A stretch of 41,044 nucleotides of DNA from SAR202 cluster bacterium (GTDB lineage Bacteria; Chloroflexota; Dehalococcoidia; Lucifugimonadales; GCA-2712585): assembly GCA_016872285.1 (NCBI GenBank), contig VGZZ01000023.1, positions 1 through 41,044 on the forward strand, in the 5' to 3' direction. Below the pieces are notes generated by a model, which saw only the letters and a program-made list of their open reading frames with translations, did not search any database and was not told where the DNA came from. This document shows positions 10,701 to 18,042 of this stretch, piece by piece. Within the stretch, counting starts at the first letter, position 1. Each line of letters opens with the position of its first letter. The position numbers and the translations under genes were made by a program.

Positions 10701-11261
10701 GTGTCAAATACGTTTCAGGCCGTAGCTTCTGATCCGCTGGCTGTCGCACACGTCGGTTTAGACCATCTAGGCTACGTCCCAGGGCCTTTAGGCATGGCGG
10801 CTGATGCCTTAAATGCCGGCCTCTATCTGGCGGAAGGGGACTTTGCTAACGCAGCGCTCTCGGGTGTGGCGATTGTGCCGGTGGCGGGGGATGCGGTGAA
10901 AGCGAGCAAGAGCCTTAAACTAGCTGATGACGCCGCTGCTAAAATGAAGGAAGTTCATAAGAGGGGTAAGGCCGGAGAAACCCAGTACGGGGTTGACGAT
11001 CCTAAAAAGAAAATCGTCTCACTGTCAGGGATGGCTACAAAGCGGTATCCAGACAAGGTCACTGATACAGCTATCCATGAAGTCAAAAATGCTAAGAAGG
11101 TGCGCCTAGATAGCCAGCTAAAGGACTACATTCTCTACGCAAAACAGAAAGATATAGACTTTATTCTGGTTGTCAGGCGGAATAGTAAAGTAGACTCAAG
11201 CATAGAGAAGTACGCGAAGAAAAATGACGTCAACATTCGTATCCTTTATGAGCTTGAGTAA
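4728..11261 (+). pseudogene. Giant secreted RHS/YD-repeat protein with two LamG domains and REase-fold toxin tip, interrupted
   Basis: One gene split into four open segments. Rejoined it would encode about 2177 aa. In order: a signal peptide (RFLFLSAVTASLIF), a beta-rich N-terminus ending in a GQWVTL segment, an SpvB/TcdB-like domain from about 5300 (PPGAGGIQPDLALVYNS), a first LamG domain at about 7256-7821, YD repeats at about 7840-9590, a second LamG at about 9595-10200, the RHS core (YLHTDHLGSSS to DPTGY, about 10366-10683), and a toxin tip. Lesions: in-frame TAA 5208-5210; a one-base loss near T4 at 6082-6085; in-frame TAG 7211-7213; one surplus G in the G7 run 9825-9831. The frames rejoin cleanly across each, so the gene was recently whole or the assembly has errors. 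RHS shells enclose a toxic C-terminus that is cut off at the core. The gene is AT-richer than its surroundings, which suggests acquisition by transfer. A TTG at 4713 is also in frame, but AGGAT before ATG 4728 favours 4728. Confidence 0.85.
10674..11261 (+). other. Toxin tip: pretoxin linker plus Tox-REase-7-like nuclease domain
   Basis: The part of the RHS gene after the DPTGY cut site. First comes a hydrophobic, Ala/Gly-rich pretoxin segment (LGMAADALNAGLYLAEG, VAIVPVAGDAVKASK), then about 90 residues resembling restriction-endonuclease-fold toxin 7: KRYPDKVTDTAIHEVKNAKK, then QLKDYILYAK and IDFILVVRR. The acidic residue before HEVKN together with E-x-K is the PD-(D/E)xK nuclease signature, so a DNase or RNase activity is inferred. 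This part lies in one uninterrupted frame from about 9832 onward. The family assignment is from recognition of the motif. Confidence 0.7.
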
Positions 11262-11270
11262 ATAACTTAT

Positions 11271-11957
11271 ATGAGCTTTCAAAAGACACGTAAGTGTCCT
11301 GAAGGTTACCCAGCGCCTCAGGTACCAGAAAACGAGAAGGAGAAAAAAGTCTACCTTCGTAAGGCGACGGCTGAAGCCAAAGAAGCAGCAGCGCCCCTGC
11401 TAAGAGAACTAGCCGATATCGGGGTCAATGTTGAATCTATTTGGGACCTGGTGAATTACAATTTTGACTATCGGCAGGCTGTGCCGATTCTGATTGACTG
11501 GCTGCCAAGGATGCAGAATATAAGAGTAAGGGAAGCAATTGTAAGGGCCCTGACGGTAAAGTTTGCTAGTCCCGCGGCTATATACCCTCTCCTAATAGAA
11601 TTCGAATGCGGTAGTGAGTTTATTAAGTGGGAAGTGGGTAATGCCCTTGCCGAAGTAGCAGATAAGAGTGTGTTCGACGACATCTTAAGACTAGTCAAGG
11701 AGCCTCAGCACGGGACGGCGCGCCAAGAGTTGATAATAAGCTTAGGACGCCTGAAAGATAAAAGAGCGATTCCTACCCTTGTTAACCTACTGAGGGATCC
11801 AGACGTCCAGGGCCACGCAATAAACGCCCTGCGCCTCTTGAGTGCTACTGAGGCCAGGTCCGCCATAGAGCCCTTCTTGGCCCACGAGAAAGCGTGGATT
11901 CGTAGGGAAGCCAAGTCAGCCCTCGGGAAGTTTGACAAGCTAGGGAAAGATTCTTAG
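11271..11957 (+). CDS. HEAT-repeat protein, candidate immunity protein
   Basis: 228 aa, 9 bases after the toxin stop and the only gene between the toxin and the next spacer. The N-terminus is charged. From about residue 70 there are HEAT-like helical pairs (VREAIVRALTVKF, IKWEVGNALAEVAD, ARQELIISLGRLKDKRAI, GHAINALRLLSATEAR, IRREAKSALGKF). No signal peptide, so it is cytoplasmic, where an immunity protein to an intracellular nuclease must act. HEAT/ARM solenoids are a known immunity-protein type in polymorphic toxin loci. The pairing is inferred from position; no binding evidence is in the sequence. The AT-rich composition matches the RHS gene, so both probably arrived together. No strong ribosome-binding site precedes the ATG, consistent with coupling to the toxin frame. 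Confidence 0.75.
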   Translation: MSFQKTRKCPEGYPAPQVPENEKEKKVYLRKATAEAKEAAAPLLRELADIGVNVESIWDLVNYNFDYRQAVPILIDWLPRMQNIRVREAIVRALTVKFASPAAIYPLLIEFECGSEFIKWEVGNALAEVADKSVFDDILRLVKEPQHGTARQELIISLGRLKDKRAIPTLVNLLRDPDVQGHAINALRLLSATEARSAIEPFLAHEKAWIRREAKSALGKFDKLGKDS

Positions 11958-12180
11958 CTGTTAAGGGAAGAATTGCTTCCTTATCGAATTCTATGTATCA
12001 CTGCCTGGATCATGTAATGGTAGAGGGCAAGGCGGTGAAGGTATAAGCGTGGACAGCAATTGAGATTCCTCCTTGATGCGGGAATCCAGGCAGGCTTTTT
12101 CTGGGGAAGGAAAGGGAAGGGGCTGAGATAAATTGGTACAATGCCTCCATAGTGTATTCGTTGGGAGGTAGGAGATAGCT

Positions 12181-13326
12181 ATGTGGAACAACATGAAGGT
12201 TATTGACGCGGACGCGCACATGCACGAGCCGCAGTATTTGTGGGAGCGGTATGTGGAGCCGGCGTTTAGGGAGCGGGTTCCCAAGGTCATCGGGATGAAT
12301 GGCATCAATTTTATCTATGAGCCGGACGGGAGGATTATTCCGCACGGGCAGGGGAAGACGGGGCATTCGGCGGCGGCGTATCGATGGATGGAGAAGAAGT
12401 ACGGGGAGGCGTACCGGCAGTGGTGGTCGCCGGAGATCCGGCTGAAGGATATGGACAAGCACGGGTGGGACGCGCAGGTAATCCTGCCGACGGGCGGGAA
12501 CGGGAGCTTTGCCGGCGACGCGGCGCTGAAGGACCCGGAGGTGGGAGGCGCGCTGTCGAGGGCGTACCACAACTGGTGCCGGGAGTACTGCGACGCCAAC
12601 CCCAAGCGGCTGTTTTTCACGGCCATACTGCCCGCCGGCGATGTGGAGATTATGATGGCAGAGGCGCATCGGACGGTGGAGAAGCTGGGAGCGGTGTCGG
12701 CGCGGAACCCGCTGCTGCCGGAGGGGAAGTGGCTGCATCATTCGGAGATGGATCCGCTGTGGCAGTTCGCGTCGGAGGCGGACTTTCCGATCACCATTCA
12801 CGGCGAATATTTGAGGCGGCGTTTTCAGCCCTTCGCGTCGATAAAAGGGAAGGAGCCGGCCTTTGCGGCGCTGGACCATGCAGTGGGGTTTGCCTTCGAC
12901 AACATGGCGACGCTGGGGCACTTTATCTTCGGCGGGGTGCTGGAGCGGTTTCCCAAGCTGAGGCTTGGGATACTGGAGTCGAACGTGGGGTGGGTGCCTT
13001 TCTGGTTGGGGAGGCTGGACGAGCATGCGCACGGGCGGCAGAGCGCGTTTTCGGACGAAGGGTCGATACCGCCGCTGCAGCCCAGCGAGTATTTCAAGCG
13101 GCAGTGCATAATGTCGGCGGACGCGGACGAGCCGGGGCTAAAGTACGCGGTGGACTTTCTGGGGGAGGACCATCTGGTGTTCAACACCGACTATCCGCAC
13201 CCTGACGCGCCAGACCCTGAGAGCGTGAGGCCGGCTTTTGACGCTCAGCCGATAAGCCAGAGCGCGAAGAGGAAGATTTTGTGGGATAACGCGGTGAGGC
13301 TGTATGGGCGGAGGATGGGGGTTTAG
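12181..13326 (+). CDS. COG2159-type amidohydrolase (TIM-barrel metal hydrolase)
   Basis: 381 aa, amidohydrolase_2 family, related to ACMSD/OMSD-type decarboxylases and hydrolases. The N-terminal metal motif is intact, VIDADAHMHEP at about residues 6-16 (H-x-H). A central TIHGEY strand supplies another His, GHFIFGGVLERFP is a family hallmark, and the C-terminal metal/catalytic Asp lies in FNTDYPHPDAP. A GGAGG/AGGAG site precedes ATG 12181. It is one of three paralogues in the window and the only one that keeps both His of the first motif. A luciferase-like monooxygenase follows on the same strand after a 294-base repeat-filled gap. The substrate is unknown; members act on aromatic or cyclic carboxylates. 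Confidence 0.85.
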   Translation: MWNNMKVIDADAHMHEPQYLWERYVEPAFRERVPKVIGMNGINFIYEPDGRIIPHGQGKTGHSAAAYRWMEKKYGEAYRQWWSPEIRLKDMDKHGWDAQVILPTGGNGSFAGDAALKDPEVGGALSRAYHNWCREYCDANPKRLFFTAILPAGDVEIMMAEAHRTVEKLGAVSARNPLLPEGKWLHHSEMDPLWQFASEADFPITIHGEYLRRRFQPFASIKGKEPAFAALDHAVGFAFDNMATLGHFIFGGVLERFPKLRLGILESNVGWVPFWLGRLDEHAHGRQSAFSDEGSIPPLQPSEYFKRQCIMSADADEPGLKYAVDFLGEDHLVFNTDYPHPDAPDPESVRPAFDAQPISQSAKRKILWDNAVRLYGRRMGV

Positions 13327-13404
13327 GGGGGCCGCCAAGGCTGGGGAGCGGAATGCTCTAAGCTGACGCGGTCCTCACAGACACCATCCTTGTTCTCATT
13401 CGTA

Positions 13405-13506
13405 ATACCATCCCCTAGCCCCTTCCTGCTGGAAGGGGAGATCTAAAAAGAAGCACCAATTCCCCCTCTATCTCCCCCTTTTCCTCACAGGAAAAGGGGG
13501 AGGACC
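13405..13506. repeat. Dispersed repeat (family C) block
   Basis: The 294 bases between the amidohydrolase and the monooxygenase carry ACCATCCCCTAGCCCCTTCC, then CTGCTGGAAGGGG, and a second hairpin CCCCCTTTTCCT/AGGAAAAGGGGG. The same opening words occur at 28442, 29020, 40210 and 40570. No gene is seen here. Confidence 0.55.
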
Positions 13507-13620
13507 AAATAAGACAACCCATGGCCCCATGATGAAAAAGCTTGGTTGAAAAGGGTGGGGGCGGGTGATAACCTTGCCAGCATCAAGCCCCGCTTAGCCA
13601 CATTCAGAAAGGCTATTTAG

Positions 13621-14811
13621 ATGGCACTACCAGAAAGAATGAGGTTTGGGATTTTCATGGCGCCTTTCCAGGCGTTGGGAGAGAATCCGACGCTATCTTT
13701 GGATCGAAGTCTAGAGTTACTACAGTGGCTAGATTATCTAGGCTATGACGAGGCGTGGGTGGGGGAGCATCACAGCGCGGGGTGGGAGATCATCGCGTCA
13801 CCGGAGGTGTTCATCGCGACGGCGGCGGAGCGGACGAAACATATAAAGCTGGGGACCGGCGTAGTGAGCCTGCCGTACCACCACCCGCTGATGACGGCAA
13901 ATCGAATGGTGCTGCTGGACCACCTGACTCGAGGGCGGGCGATGTTCGGGGTGGGACCGGGGGCGCTGGTGTCCGACGCGGTGATGATGGGGATCAACCC
14001 ACCGACGCAGCGGCCCCGGATGGAGGAGTCGCTGGACGTGATTATGAAGCTGTTCACGTCGACGAAGCCGATTACCCACGAGTCGGACTGGTTTACGCTG
14101 AAGGAGGCGCGGCTGCATCTTCGGCCATATACGAAGCCGCACATGCCTATCGCGGTGGCGGCGGTGCAATCGCCGTCGGGGATGATGCTGGCAGGGAAGC
14201 ATGGGGCGTCGATACTGACTATCAGCGTGCCGGCGGTAGGCACGGGGACAGGGAATAACTCGGGGATGCCGGCGAGGAAGTCGCTGAAGGAGTACTGGAA
14301 GATAGCGGAAGAGTCGGCGGCGAAGCACGGGAAGACGGTAAAGCGGGAGGAGTGGCGGCTGGTGGCCCACGCGTTCCTGGCGGAGACCAAGAAGGAGGCC
14401 ATGGACCGGGCACGCCGTACGGCGGGGGTGTACCAGCGGGAGTATTTCGAGGAGACGCTGGGGAACGCCATCGACTACAAGGGTCCGATCGACGGGATAA
14501 TCGACTTTTTGGTGGGGACGGGACAGTGGTGCGTCGGGACGCCGGACGATTTGGTGGAGTATATACACCGGCTGGACGAAGAGAGCGGCGGCTTTGGGGG
14601 TTTCCTGGTGCAGGGGGCGGAGCTGGGAACGCGGGAGGAGCTGATGCACAGCTATGAGCTTATCGCGCGTTATGTGATGCCGAAGTTTCAGGGGTCGCTG
14701 GAGAACCTGGTGGGGTCGAGGAACTGGACGGCGGAGAGGAAGGACCAGTTCCAGGCGCTGCGTCGGAGCGCGCTGACGAAGGCGCAGGAGGATTTCGCGA
14801 AGAAACGGTGA
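13621..14811 (+). CDS. LLM-class flavin-dependent monooxygenase
   Basis: 396 aa, bacterial-luciferase-like fold. Family marks: the N-terminal strand RFGIFMAPF, a DYLGYDEAWVGEHH segment, the LGTGVVSLPYHHPL core with its conserved His, DHLTRGRAMFGVGPG around residue 105, and the PHMPIAVAA strand. These enzymes take reduced flavin (FMNH2) from a partner reductase and insert oxygen into an organic substrate; no flavin reductase is in the window. Cytoplasmic, no signal. AAAGG precedes the ATG by 9 bases. It lies between two COG2159 amidohydrolases, which would fit sequential oxidation and hydrolysis of one compound class, but the third gene is on the other strand, so this is only suggestive. Confidence 0.88.
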   Translation: MALPERMRFGIFMAPFQALGENPTLSLDRSLELLQWLDYLGYDEAWVGEHHSAGWEIIASPEVFIATAAERTKHIKLGTGVVSLPYHHPLMTANRMVLLDHLTRGRAMFGVGPGALVSDAVMMGINPPTQRPRMEESLDVIMKLFTSTKPITHESDWFTLKEARLHLRPYTKPHMPIAVAAVQSPSGMMLAGKHGASILTISVPAVGTGTGNNSGMPARKSLKEYWKIAEESAAKHGKTVKREEWRLVAHAFLAETKKEAMDRARRTAGVYQREYFEETLGNAIDYKGPIDGIIDFLVGTGQWCVGTPDDLVEYIHRLDEESGGFGGFLVQGAELGTREELMHSYELIARYVMPKFQGSLENLVGSRNWTAERKDQFQALRRSALTKAQEDFAKKR

Positions 14812-14920
14812 TGGGAAGAGGGGCTTGTCTATAAAAAGAGAGGTGGTTTTAACGCGACTTCTCCTTTTGTCACGGGATCTATCTTTGTAGCGCCAAACCA
14901 GTTTTCACGCCGATCAGATT

Positions 14921-14968
14921 CTTCGACTGCGTCCCGACGAGTACATCGGGACTTCGCTCAGAATGACA
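14921..14968 (+). repeat. REP-like dispersed repeat (family A)
   Basis: A near-exact copy of the element at 3072-3121: CTTCGACTGCGTCCCGACGA, then GTACATCGGGACTTCGCTCA, then GAATGAC. It sits between convergent genes. Nothing else is seen in this 197-base gap. Confidence 0.7.
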
Positions 14969-15008
14969 GTTCCCCCTACCAGCCTTCCCCCACAACGTGA
15001 AAAAGAAG

Positions 15009-16145
15009 CTAGGCTAGCGGGTGGCCTTCTATGAGGCGTTTGCCGTAGATTTTGACGGAGTTGTCCCAAAGGATTTTGCGTTTGGAGTCGTCAGAGAGGG
15101 GCTGCTCCAGCATCTCTTTGAGGGGAGCGGAGGTGGAGGGCGCGTCGGGGTGCGGATAGTCGGTGTTGAAGACGATGTTGTTGTCGCCGATGTAGTCGAC
15201 GACGTACTTGATGGAAGGCTCATCGGCGTCGGCGGCGACGGCGCACTGACGGAGGAAGTATTCCTGAGGTGTGTGCTTGAGAGGATGCTCGTCGAACCAG
15301 ACGGACTGGCGGCCCTCGCAGTACTTCTCGAGGCGGTTGAGCCAGAAAGGTACCCAGCCGGAATTGGATTCCAGGATGAGGAGGCGGAGCGTGGGGTACT
15401 TGTCCAGGAGGCCGCCGTAGATGAAGTGGCCGAAGTTGATCATGTTTTCGACGGGGAACTGAATGGCCTGGCTGAGGGCGATGTAGGCGCCGGTGCGCTT
15501 GGCGTATCGAGCAGCGGCAGCGGGCTCGCCGCCGGCGCTGGTGTTGCCGTGGACGGAGATGGGGACATCAAGGCCCTGGACGGTGTCGAAGAAGGGGGCG
15601 TAGTCGGGGTGGTCGAACTGCTTGTCAGGGATAGCGCGAGGGAGGAAGACCGAGACGGCGCCAAGTTTTTCGACAGTGCGGACGCTCTCTTTCACCATCT
15701 CTTTGGGGTGGGTGCCCGGGACTATGGCGGTGAACCTGACGCGCTTTGAGGAGCCGCTGCAAAAGTCGTAGGCCCAGTTGTTGTAGGCGCGGTGGAGGGC
15801 GGGGAGGACATCGGTCTCGACGTCGCCCGGAAGGGCGGCGGCGTTGGTGGGAAGGCAGACCTGGATGTCCCAGCCTTCGGTATCCATGTCGATGAGGCGG
15901 CTTTCGAGGGTCCAGCCGGCGCGGAAGGCGTGGCCGAACTTGTTCTCCATCTCGGAGTAGAGGGTGTTGGCGCGGACGGCGGAGAAGGGCTTGTTTTCGG
16001 CCTTGTAGACTAGGCGCGCCTTGCTGATGATGTCGGTGACGATGGGGCGTCGGTCGTAGAACTCCTTCTCGACGTACTTGTCCCAAATGTTTTTAGGCTC
16101 GTAGAAGTGGGCGTCAGCATCGATGACTCGGAAGCCGTTGCGCAT
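15009..16145 (-). CDS. COG2159-type amidohydrolase
   Basis: 378 aa, a paralogue of the genes at 12181 and 38958. The start MRNGFRVIDADAHFYEP shows the first metal motif as H-F-Y, so the usual second His is Tyr. VPISVHGNT supplies the central His and NTDYPHPDAP the distal Asp; INFGHFIYGGLLDKYP and SNSGWVPFWLNRLE match the paralogues. AGGAGG lies 7 bases before ATG 16145. The altered first motif may mean one metal with modified geometry, as found in mononuclear ACMSD-like enzymes, or altered chemistry. No signal peptide. Substrate unknown. Confidence 0.85.
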   Translation of the reverse strand: MRNGFRVIDADAHFYEPKNIWDKYVEKEFYDRRPIVTDIISKARLVYKAENKPFSAVRANTLYSEMENKFGHAFRAGWTLESRLIDMDTEGWDIQVCLPTNAAALPGDVETDVLPALHRAYNNWAYDFCSGSSKRVRFTAIVPGTHPKEMVKESVRTVEKLGAVSVFLPRAIPDKQFDHPDYAPFFDTVQGLDVPISVHGNTSAGGEPAAAARYAKRTGAYIALSQAIQFPVENMINFGHFIYGGLLDKYPTLRLLILESNSGWVPFWLNRLEKYCEGRQSVWFDEHPLKHTPQEYFLRQCAVAADADEPSIKYVVDYIGDNNIVFNTDYPHPDAPSTSAPLKEMLEQPLSDDSKRKILWDNSVKIYGKRLIEGHPLA

Positions 16146-16261
16146 AGAACCCTCCTATGAGAATTGTCTTAGGGTACTTGTGAGTTTTCCCAACACAGAA
16201 TTGAAAAGGATAATCGCACTGTAGTATTAACGCCCGTATCGTGTCCATAGGGTTTTACCCC

Positions 16262-16297
16262 TCAACCTGCGCCTTCTCCCACAAGGGGAGAAGGAAT
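16262..16297. repeat. Dispersed repeat (family C) short copy
   Basis: CAACCTGCGCCTTCTCCC, then ACAAGGGGAGAAGGAATTT. Very similar to 34128-34163. It lies in the 209-base gap downstream of the small barrel-protein gene. Confidence 0.5.
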
Positions 16298-16354
16298 TTG
16301 CTTAGTGCCTGTCAATCCTTTTATCTGCATTCGGCCTCAGTGAGCAGCAGGCCG

Positions 16355-16669
16355 CTATTGTACCCGGAAGTTGTCGACTTCGGCGTGGTGGATGAGAGGG
16401 GACAGCTGGTCAAAGAAGTCGTTAAAGAACTTGCGGGCCTTAGCGTCTTGCATAGCTTTGGTGAAGGAGTCCTCGATTTCTCCCATGCTTTCGGCTTCCA
16501 TTTCGTGGATGACACGGTCGGTGCGTCCGCTGAGGTAGTCGGTGAGGATGCGGGACTTCAGGGTGAAGCCCATCTTTCTAATCTACTTGTCCTCGTCCTT
16601 AAGAAGCTTCACTACAGCGTCGGCTTTGCCGACCCTGGCGATGAATGTGCGGCGATGGACTACAGACAT
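16355..16669 (-). pseudogene. Small dimeric alpha/beta-barrel-like protein with in-frame TAG
   Basis: Reading from ATG 16669, which has AGGAGG about 8 bases upstream, the frame gives MSVVHRRTFIARVGKADAVV, then meets TAG at codon 29 (16583-16585) and continues in the same frame to 16355. The total would be 104 aa. The second part (GFTLKSRILTDYLSGRTDRV, IHEMEAESMGEIED) looks like the small dimeric ferredoxin-like barrel proteins often annotated as hypothetical or NIPSNAP/Dabb-like. It could now start at ATG 16573 and give 72 aa, but that lacks the first beta strand and has no good ribosome-binding site. No hairpin like that of the DUF3179 gene is evident after the stop, and TAG is not a selenocysteine codon. 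Nonsense mutation is the simplest reading. Confidence 0.65.
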
Positions 16670-16759
16670 GGCGCGCCTCCTTGGAAGGTTGGGGCAATTA
16701 TATAAGTAAGTCTTAGGTTACACAAAAGGGCATAAGAACAAGGGAAGAGGGTTGACCAC

Positions 16760-17950
16760 CTAGCCTATCTGATATAAAGCCGTATCGGGATGATAAGCGG
16801 ACCAGCCGTACCATTCGGAGATGAAGGAGGGGATGAACTGGAGGCTGGCGCCCTCACAGCCCTGGGAGACGCATCGACCCTGGAGGTCCCAGAGGTTGCC
16901 GGTGGCCTTGTCTTTAAGCTGTGAAGCGTTAGTCTCTGAAGGAGCAAACTCGAGAACTTTTCCTCCTACCACCCGTGAATAGGCAAGGCCAGTCTTTGCT
17001 GAAGCGTCAAAGAAAACGACAATGGGCAGGCTGTTAATTTCGTCATTGAGGATGCCGGCGGCTTTAGAGAGAGCGTCGACCGGGTAGGCTTTGTATTGGC
17101 CATTGACTTCGACGCCCACGACCAGGGCGTTGGCCGGCAGGCGCTTGTCGCCGTAGAGGGCTTCGCGGGGGTCAAAGTCGCCGATGGGGAAGCGGCGGTA
17201 CTGGTTTTTGAAGGTGGTGTTGTTAGAGAGGACCAGGGTGTCTTTGTGGGCTCTCTTCCACTCGCCCCAGGTCATTTGAGGCAGAGCGATGATTTTCATT
17301 CGCTGGCCCTGGAGGGGGCCGCGGGTGGCGCGACCGTCCAGGTGGGCCCAGATGGTCCGAGTCTCACGGTCTTGCATAATCAGCACTTCTCTATCGAGGC
17401 CGAAGACTTCAAAATTGAGGTGCTGGCCGTTGACTGTGGGGTTGAACCCAACCCCTGAGCTGCACTTAATTCAATACGTTATCAGGACGGGTGAGCCTTG
17501 AACCATGTCGTTGGCGATGTGGTGATACCACATCATCATGACGGGGTAGGCGCGGGCCTCGCCGTTCAGTTCCAGACCAAGGACTAGGTCGTCATCGCGT
17601 AAGTAGGAGGCGTCGCCGGCTTTGACGAAGGTGGGGCTATAGAGGGGGACGAATTGGGTCTGACGTTTGTAAGCGGGGTCGAGGGTGGGTAGGAGGGTGG
17701 GAGTGGGGGAGGGAGGACTGGTGGATGCGATGGTGGTAGGGGAAGATCCTTCGACTACGTCCGAGTACGGACTGCGCTCAGGACTCGCTTCGCTCGGCCC
17801 CCGCCCCGATAGCGTAAGGGTGGCGGCAATGGTCGGTGTGGGCGTTTGGGCGGGGGAGGTCTGCGGGGTGAGGGAGGACTCGCCGCCGCAGGCGACGGCT
17901 AATAGGAGGAAAAAGAGCCAGAGGGGTTTTTTCACGCGAATATAATACAT
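16760..17950 (-). CDS. DUF3179 lipoprotein, candidate selenoprotein (UxxC) read through an in-frame TGA
   Basis: Two adjacent open segments lie in the same frame, separated only by TGA at 17471-17473. Read through, they give a 396-residue DUF3179 protein with an N-terminal lipoprotein signal (FFLLLAVACGG, lipobox Cys), a long Thr/Pro/Ser linker, and the DUF3179 domain from about residue 125. The junction reads PVLITY-(TGA)-IKCSSGVGF. Family members have a Cys in this place (TYCPLCG-type motif), so the TGA replaces the first Cys of CxxC (residue 160, second Cys 163). A stable hairpin begins 15 nt after the TGA (separate entry). The domain continues normally (REVLIMQDRETRTIWAHLDG, QMTWGEWKRAHKDTLVLS). 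The Sec reading is inference; a nonsense mutation would truncate the protein before the domain core. The start is uncertain: ATG 17950 is chosen as nearest to the signal peptide, GTG 17935 is possible, and the frame is open to 18058. The linker contains a family A repeat (17746-17803). Function of DUF3179 is unknown; extracytoplasmic redox or thiol chemistry is a guess. Confidence 0.7.
17438..17473 (-). promoter_or_regulatory. Candidate bacterial SECIS element with its UGA codon
   Basis: On the minus strand, TGA is followed by 15 nt and then the hairpin GGGGTTG-GGTT-CAACCCC (17455-17438). The stem is 7 bp and the loop 4 nt. The apical loop begins 22 nt after the TGA, and its first two bases are G. 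Published descriptions of bacterial SECIS ask for an apical loop about 16-37 nt from the UGA with a G in the first two loop positions; both are met. Confidence 0.6.
17746..17803. repeat. REP-like repeat (family A) inside the DUF3179 coding frame
   Basis: CCTTCGACTACGTCCGAGTA, then CGGACTGCGCTCAGGACTCG. It is the same core as the intergenic copies but lies within the Ser/Pro-rich linker of the DUF3179 lipoprotein, where it is read as GPSEASPERSPYSDVVEG without breaking the frame. Confidence 0.65.
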
Positions 17951-18042
17951 CGGGACGGTATGGATAGAGCAGAGTGGAGACATGGCATTATTAGGGATAT
18001 ACTCCCCGTAACTTTCTATGGAAAACCCCAAAGGAGGCGAGT

